A stretch of 8,907 bases of DNA from Candidatus Methanoperedentaceae archaeon (lineage in GTDB: Archaea; Halobacteriota; Methanosarcinia; Methanosarcinales; Methanoperedenaceae): contig JACUTP010000065.1 in the NCBI GenBank assembly GCA_014859785.1, forward strand, positions 1-8,907, in the 5' to 3' direction. Within the stretch, counting starts at the first letter, position 1, and the number at the start of each line of letters is the position of its first letter. A model generated the notes under the pieces. It had not been told where the DNA came from. It saw only the letters and a list, made by a program, of their open reading frames with translations, and did no database searches. Shown here piece by piece: positions 5,603 through 8,907 of the stretch. The position numbers and the translations under genes are program-made.

Positions 5603-5845
5603 ATGGTAGAGAAAACAAAAGTAAGACCGAATATCAGGGATATGAAAATCAAGGACGTGCTCCATGTGGGTACAGAGGAAAAGGGCGAGATTTTCAGGGT
5701 GACAAAACTTGGCGACAACACGTTTATTCTTGATCAGGGCGGCGACCTGAGGGAATACGGAAAATCAGTCGTGGCTAAGAACATTTATACGTTTGCAGAA
5801 AGGACAAATAATGTGGTTTACTGGATAACCCACGAAGAAGATTAA
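5603..5845 (+). CDS. Small conserved-looking protein of unknown function
   Basis: This 80-aa soluble protein starts MVEKTKVRPN. A second ATG nine bases upstream (5594) would add MVI, but the TATA spacing favours 5603. I do not recognise the family. After a basic N-terminus (to about residue 18) it looks like an all-beta domain: VLHVGTEEKGEIFRVTKL, then NTFILDQGG, then ending VVYWITHEED, with a short helix possible near 52-66. There are no cysteines, signal peptide or membrane helix. Its codon use and charge look like a real gene, and it has a good promoter. It converges on the deoxyhypusine-synthase-like gene with a 13-bp gap. A small barrel that binds RNA or a protein partner is possible but unproved. 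Confidence 0.72.
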   Translation: MVEKTKVRPNIRDMKIKDVLHVGTEEKGEIFRVTKLGDNTFILDQGGDLREYGKSVVAKNIYTFAERTNNVVYWITHEED

Positions 5846-5858
5846 GCAGTTATCAATA

Positions 5859-6992
5859 TTAAAGCGTTTTAATGGCAGCGTCAACAAGTTCCAGGGTTAT
5901 GTCAGGCAATATCCTTGAATAGTTTTTGTGTTTTCTCGGTTTGCAGTTTTCAAGGGCATAAGCGAAAATAATCGGCAGTCCGACAGTTGCGTCAATATAC
6001 GCAACAACGTTCCCCTCCCCGGCTTTCGGGATTTTGCCCCATGACTTTCCTTCGTTTATGGTCGCACCTGACAGCCCGCCTGAATCAGGGCGGTCAACCG
6101 TTACCTGTATGACATAATTCTCACCAGGGCATTCCATACCGATAATCTGGGAAATCATTGGTCCTGTCTGCTGGAGGAAGTTCTTGGGTACGCCGCCGCC
6201 AGCCTCAAGCGCACCTCTTGTTATGTTTTCGTTCATGCTGTGAAACACTATTGCGGCACTTTCAAGAACATCCATTGTGGGACTCGGGTCAACAAAATCC
6301 GAAGGATCCAGTTTATTGGAACCTTTTTTTGCAGCCGAAATAACAGGAAGGAAACCCGTGCCCATACCCACAGAAGAATCAGCATACGCCGGTACAAAAA
6401 CCGGAACATTGTGTTTTGATGCGGATGCTATAAACGAGTTTTCCGGATGTTTTGCAGTCTCAAGAACGCCGTCCCCGAGGGTTTTATGATAGAAGGCTGT
6501 TGAGAATTTCTCAGGAAAAATATTCCTCTCAACCGCTTTTTCAGTCAGTGCCCTGACAATCCTATCCTGCGCTATAAGCGTGCGTTCCATGTCGATATAG
6601 ACATCATATATCCTCACAACGTCATGTTCTGCAAGTTCATTGTCGTCTGCCGTGAAATCTCCCTGGTGCACTGGCAGCCCGTATGCAAAATGAAGGTCGT
6701 GGTATGTATTTGCACCGGTTGTGACAATCCAGTCAATAAAACCCATTTCAATCATCCTGGTTATCCCTCCGCCCATACCAACAGGAGTCATGGCGCCTGC
6801 CATTGTCAGGCAGACTGTGGAACCTTCATCAATCATTGTCTTAAAAAGATGACACGCCTCTGCCAGTCTTTTGGCATTGTAGCCCATGCCGTTAAACATG
6901 GTATCCACAAGCCCGGTAACTGTCATGTTTTCACCCATGGATAGCGGGGATATTGAATTGCCCTGCCAGCAGTCATGTTTTGTATGGCGCAT
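5859..6992 (-). CDS. Deoxyhypusine synthase family protein
   Basis: Deoxyhypusine synthase moves a 4-aminobutyl group from spermidine to a lysine of initiation factor 5A, using NAD. Relatives use other amines or acceptors. This 377-aa protein has the family core: LAGAM-type glycine region (CLTMAGAMTPVGMGGG, 61-76), a TTGANTYHD nucleotide loop (91-99), a GDF/RIYD segment (111-130), and DSGGLSGAT followed by SWGK, where Lys320 matches the catalytic Lys329 of the human enzyme. The GANTYHD and VVRIYD motifs resemble the bacterial deoxyhypusine-synthase-like branch rather than the main archaeal enzyme, so substrate and acceptor are uncertain. The start at 6992 is supported by GGGAG at 7002-7006, 9 nt from the ATG in its GGAG core, the same spacing as the two cytochrome genes. 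An upstream ATG at 7043 (17 more residues) is the alternative. No polyamine gene is adjacent. Confidence 0.88.
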   Translation of the reverse strand: MRHTKHDCWQGNSISPLSMGENMTVTGLVDTMFNGMGYNAKRLAEACHLFKTMIDEGSTVCLTMAGAMTPVGMGGGITRMIEMGFIDWIVTTGANTYHDLHFAYGLPVHQGDFTADDNELAEHDVVRIYDVYIDMERTLIAQDRIVRALTEKAVERNIFPEKFSTAFYHKTLGDGVLETAKHPENSFIASASKHNVPVFVPAYADSSVGMGTGFLPVISAAKKGSNKLDPSDFVDPSPTMDVLESAAIVFHSMNENITRGALEAGGGVPKNFLQQTGPMISQIIGMECPGENYVIQVTVDRPDSGGLSGATINEGKSWGKIPKAGEGNVVAYIDATVGLPIIFAYALENCKPRKHKNYSRILPDITLELVDAAIKTL

Positions 6993-7001
6993 TTTGATGT
7001 T

Positions 7002-7006
7002 CTCCC
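7002..7006 (-). promoter_or_regulatory. Shine-Dalgarno site deciding the start at 6992
   Basis: GGGAG on the minus strand has its GGAG core 9 nt before the ATG at 6992. The ATG at 7043 has no such site. The spacing equals that of the two cytochrome genes in the same orientation. Confidence 0.5.
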
Positions 7007-7070
7007 GGATATAAAAAGTATAAGTTACCTTTACGAAATCCATGGTATTTTTATTTCAAAATGCCTGCGT

Positions 7071-7080
7071 TATATTTAAA
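7071..7080 (-). promoter_or_regulatory. TATA-like box for the deoxyhypusine-synthase-like gene
   Basis: TTTAAATATA on the minus strand would place transcription start near 7049, giving a leader of about 57 nt before the ATG at 6992. It lies in the 7044-7113 spacer after the cytochrome b gene, so this gene probably has its own promoter as well as possible read-through. Confidence 0.4.
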
Positions 7081-7113
7081 AACTTGTAAATATCCTGGCA
7101 GTCATTCATATGG

Positions 7114-7806
7114 TTACGGGTTTTTCTCTTTTTCCCGCATCTGTCTCATAACCTCTTCATACTCAAGCGGATGCTCGTGTTTCATCTGTTCTTCCGAGAG
7201 GTTGCCTGTAAGCCATGCCCTGGACATGGGAAATACCTCGGGACTGTAATGAACATTCCACCAGTGCACTATGAATATGAACAGGGTGGCAAGCAAAGCC
7301 TCATCCGTATGGATAAGGGCTGCGAGGTGAACATACGAATACGGCAAATATTCCATTGCAATGAAAGGATACATGAGAATTGGTCCTGTAACACCCAGCA
7401 TTACCATTCCCCAGAAAGCGCCCCAGTAGTCGAATTTTTCTTTCCAGCTGTAACGGCTGTACCTGGGATGCTCGGCTTTTCCGAAATAAAACATTATTGT
7501 CTGCCAGAAATCCTTCACGTCCTTTGGTTTTGGCCATAAATCGCTGTTAAATATGCTTTCCTTATTAATGAAGATATGGAACACTATATGGTAAATCCCG
7601 AGAAAAACCAGGCCCCACCCTGCGTAATGGTGAATATGCGTCCTCATCTCAAACCCGCCTAACAGGTTTATTATTATAGGCGACCACCACGCGTCCGGGA
7701 ACTTAACTGGCATTCCTGAAACCACTAACAGCATGAATGTCAAAATCATTATCCAGTGCTGTGCAAGCTGGTTGAATGTAAAGCGTTTGAATTCAATTTC
7801 GCCCAT
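7114..7806 (-). CDS. Membrane cytochrome b (b561/hydrogenase-type, four helices)
   Basis: This 230-aa integral membrane protein is likely a di-heme b cytochrome that passes electrons between the membrane quinone or methanophenazine pool and a partner on the outer face. Four hydrophobic segments are visible (about 14-33, 60-80, 128-149 and 162-184). Candidate heme ligands are His17 in AQHWIM, His60 in THIHHYAGW, His73 or His77 in IYHIVFH, His166, and His181 in IVHWWNVH. This pattern fits the cytochrome b subunits of Ni/Fe hydrogenases and formate dehydrogenase N. The polar tail ends EKEKNP. The start at 7806 is chosen because AGGAG (7816-7820) is 9 nt before it; the ATG at 7815 would begin directly after the GGAG. 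It follows the multiheme cytochrome stop by 2 nt, so the two are coupled and likely form one complex. Confidence 0.9.
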   Translation of the reverse strand: MGEIEFKRFTFNQLAQHWIMILTFMLLVVSGMPVKFPDAWWSPIIINLLGGFEMRTHIHHYAGWGLVFLGIYHIVFHIFINKESIFNSDLWPKPKDVKDFWQTIMFYFGKAEHPRYSRYSWKEKFDYWGAFWGMVMLGVTGPILMYPFIAMEYLPYSYVHLAALIHTDEALLATLFIFIVHWWNVHYSPEVFPMSRAWLTGNLSEEQMKHEHPLEYEEVMRQMREKEKNP

Positions 7807-7808
7807 AG

Positions 7809-8765
7809 TTACCATCTCCTGTGAAGCTTAACCCGTGAAAATAAATCAAGGAAGACCATTATTGCAAAGAAACCTATTACTCCTGTTGTCAGTATTTTGA
7901 AAAATATTGCAATCCAGTATGCAAGGTCAAACGGACCCAGGAAATAAGCCCGCTCCTGGACTGATAAACCCGATTTGTCAAATACGAGCTTCCCTGTATG
8001 CAGGGATTCTTTATCATGCACAAGACCCATTGCAATCTTTGCATCAAATTTAACACCAGGATGACAATCTTCCTTTCCACATGTATCAGGGAGGTTTGCA
8101 GGGTACGTGCTTGATTCAGGGTCAGTGTGGGATTTTGTATTATGGTTACCGTGGCAATCGGCACATGTTGCTACCAGTACATACCCGCTTTTAAGTGCCT
8201 TCCAGTGATAGGATTCCTTGTAGGTATCAAAACGGTCTGTCTTGATACCATAATACCATGCGCTCATGATGTCAGGATTTGAATGGCATTCGGCGCATGT
8301 TACCGGGCTATTATAGTGGTTGGATGGGGATTCAGGATCATCTATGGCACGTATTTCATGCAGACCATGACAGTCCGTGCATGTTGCTGCTTCAGGATGA
8401 CCTTTTTGAATTTCTTCCCAGTGGATGCTCTGTTTATAATCCGCGGCTTCACTTAAGTGGCATTTTGAACATATTTGCGTTATATTTTCCCTGTCCGGGC
8501 GCCCGACAAAATCCCCGGACATCACACCGACAGAAATAATAGAATTATTTGTCATGGTACTCCCCCCATGGCAATCAGCACATGTGAAGCCTTTTTCATA
8601 ATGAATATTATTCCTGAATTCTGTTACTGTTTTCGTGTGGCAATGGTAACATGATATATCATCCACAGCCGAGACTCCAGTAACAAGTGAAAAGAACACT
8701 ATGGCTGCAATAAACAAATATTTCATTTTAGAAACATGGCTCAAGCTCTTTACAGTAAACGACAT
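7809..8765 (-). CDS. Seven-heme c-type cytochrome with membrane anchor
   Basis: This 318-aa exported electron carrier has a long-headed signal peptide with a hydrophobic stretch at about 15-30 and likely cleavage after Ala33. Six CXXCH heme sites begin at Cys39, Cys62, Cys99, Cys129, Cys157 and Cys201. A seventh, CX4CH, begins at Cys229 (CGKEDCH). Extra histidines (for example His55, His115, His123, His187 and His213) could be distal ligands. One transmembrane helix (about 280-306) and a short basic tail RVKLHRRW hold the heme domain on the outer side. The start at 8765 has AGGAG at 8775-8779 with its GGAG core 9 nt away; Met14 (8726) is the alternative. It is cotranscribed with the cytochrome b, and the latter's ribosome site lies in its final codons. 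The pair suggests a quinol-to-cytochrome c module, like a split form of Geobacter CbcL, a fused multiheme-c/b protein. Confidence 0.94.
   Translation of the reverse strand: MSFTVKSLSHVSKMKYLFIAAIVFFSLVTGVSAVDDISCYHCHTKTVTEFRNNIHYEKGFTCADCHGGSTMTNNSIISVGVMSGDFVGRPDRENITQICSKCHLSEAADYKQSIHWEEIQKGHPEAATCTDCHGLHEIRAIDDPESPSNHYNSPVTCAECHSNPDIMSAWYYGIKTDRFDTYKESYHWKALKSGYVLVATCADCHGNHNTKSHTDPESSTYPANLPDTCGKEDCHPGVKFDAKIAMGLVHDKESLHTGKLVFDKSGLSVQERAYFLGPFDLAYWIAIFFKILTTGVIGFFAIMVFLDLFSRVKLHRRW
7816..7820 (-). promoter_or_regulatory. Shine-Dalgarno site of cytochrome b, inside the upstream gene
   Basis: AGGAG lies in the last codons of the multiheme cytochrome gene (Arg-Arg-Trp-stop), with its GGAG core 9 nt before the ATG at 7806. 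It decides between the ATGs at 7815 and 7806 and implies translational coupling. Confidence 0.6.
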
Positions 8766-8774
8766 TATTAATTA

Positions 8775-8779
8775 CTCCT
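8775..8779 (-). promoter_or_regulatory. Shine-Dalgarno site of the multiheme cytochrome
   Basis: AGGAG in the context CACAGGAG has its GGAG core 9 nt before the ATG at 8765. The cytochrome b gene has the identical CACAGGAG context and spacing. Confidence 0.6.
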
Positions 8780-8830
8780 GTGATATTTTTGAGAGATTTC
8801 ACAATCCTATCCCGTTGTGTTGTTCAACCC

Positions 8831-8863
8831 GTTTTCCCAGTTTTGTCGTTTTTAACTGTTTTT
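8831..8863. other. Phased T/A-tracts in the cytochrome operon leader
   Basis: On the plus strand GTTTT or GTTTTT begins at 8831, 8840, 8848 and 8858, steps of 9, 8 and 10 bp. Runs of four or five As spaced close to one helical turn tend to bend DNA. This stretch lies just downstream of the TATA box of the cytochrome operon. No gene is seen in 8766-8907. Confidence 0.35.
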
Positions 8864-8877
8864 CCCTTTCCTGTTTG

Positions 8878-8888
8878 ATATATATTTT
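8878..8888 (-). promoter_or_regulatory. TATA box of the cytochrome c/b operon
   Basis: AAAATATATAT on the minus strand is the strongest TATA-like match upstream of the multiheme cytochrome. Transcription would start near 8857, giving a leader of about 90 nt that contains the phased A-tracts and ends in a good ribosome site. Confidence 0.45.
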
Positions 8889-8907
8889 CCACTTGATGAT
8901 TTAAATA

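Noticed and set aside
6624..6944. Cys- and His-rich plus-strand open frame opposite the deoxyhypusine-synthase-like gene
   Set aside because: Cysteines and histidines arise from the antisense reading; no CXXCH pattern, ribosome site or promoter.
7008..7018. TATA-like TTTTTATATCC upstream of the deoxyhypusine-synthase-like start
   Set aside because: It is too close: transcription would begin inside the coding region. The box at 7071-7080 fits better.
1..8907. CRISPR arrays, tRNA or rRNA genes, insertion sequences
   Set aside because: I saw no regularly spaced identical repeats of CRISPR length, no tRNA cloverleaf pattern and no transposase motif on either strand.

Overview
The window looks like a chromosomal segment from a mesophilic archaeon of the Methanosarcinales, most plausibly an ANME-2d / 'Candidatus Methanoperedens'-like organism. 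This rests on TATA boxes about 26 bp before start codons that lack Shine-Dalgarno (SD) sites (a leaderless pattern), a long methanogen-type prephenate dehydrogenase, and a membrane-anchored multiheme cytochrome c encoded with a b-type cytochrome. The genus is an inference; no marker gene settles it.

Layout. Bases 1-710 hold a possible truncated minus-strand gene at the left edge and a 177-aa protein with an RNase H-like order of secondary structure. Bases 790-3512 (plus strand) carry a lipoprotein with a cupredoxin-like core, then aroE and tyrA overlapping by 4 bp: two steps of the shikimate and tyrosine pathway. The TyrA has an extra C-terminal region that resembles the FDX-ACB domain of phenylalanyl-tRNA synthetase.

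Bases 3531-5594 form a minus-strand, partly AT-rich block. It encodes a secreted protein with a beta-rich C-terminal domain, a membrane-anchored PepSY-like protein with six N-glycosylation sequons, and a two-helix membrane protein ending in a winged helix-turn-helix. The block also holds a hairpin terminator and three sets of palindromic or repeated sites in its promoter regions. I read it as a candidate envelope-to-DNA signalling and surface-protein locus, which is a hypothesis.

Bases 5603-5845 encode an unrecognised 80-aa protein. Bases 5859-6992 (minus) encode a deoxyhypusine-synthase-family enzyme of the bacterial-like branch, with the catalytic lysine kept. Bases 7114-8765 (minus) are a two-gene operon: a seven-heme cytochrome c with a signal peptide and C-terminal anchor, followed by a four-helix cytochrome b. 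Together they would form a quinol- or methanophenazine-to-cytochrome c electron exit module on the outer face of the membrane. The last 142 bases are the promoter and leader of that operon.
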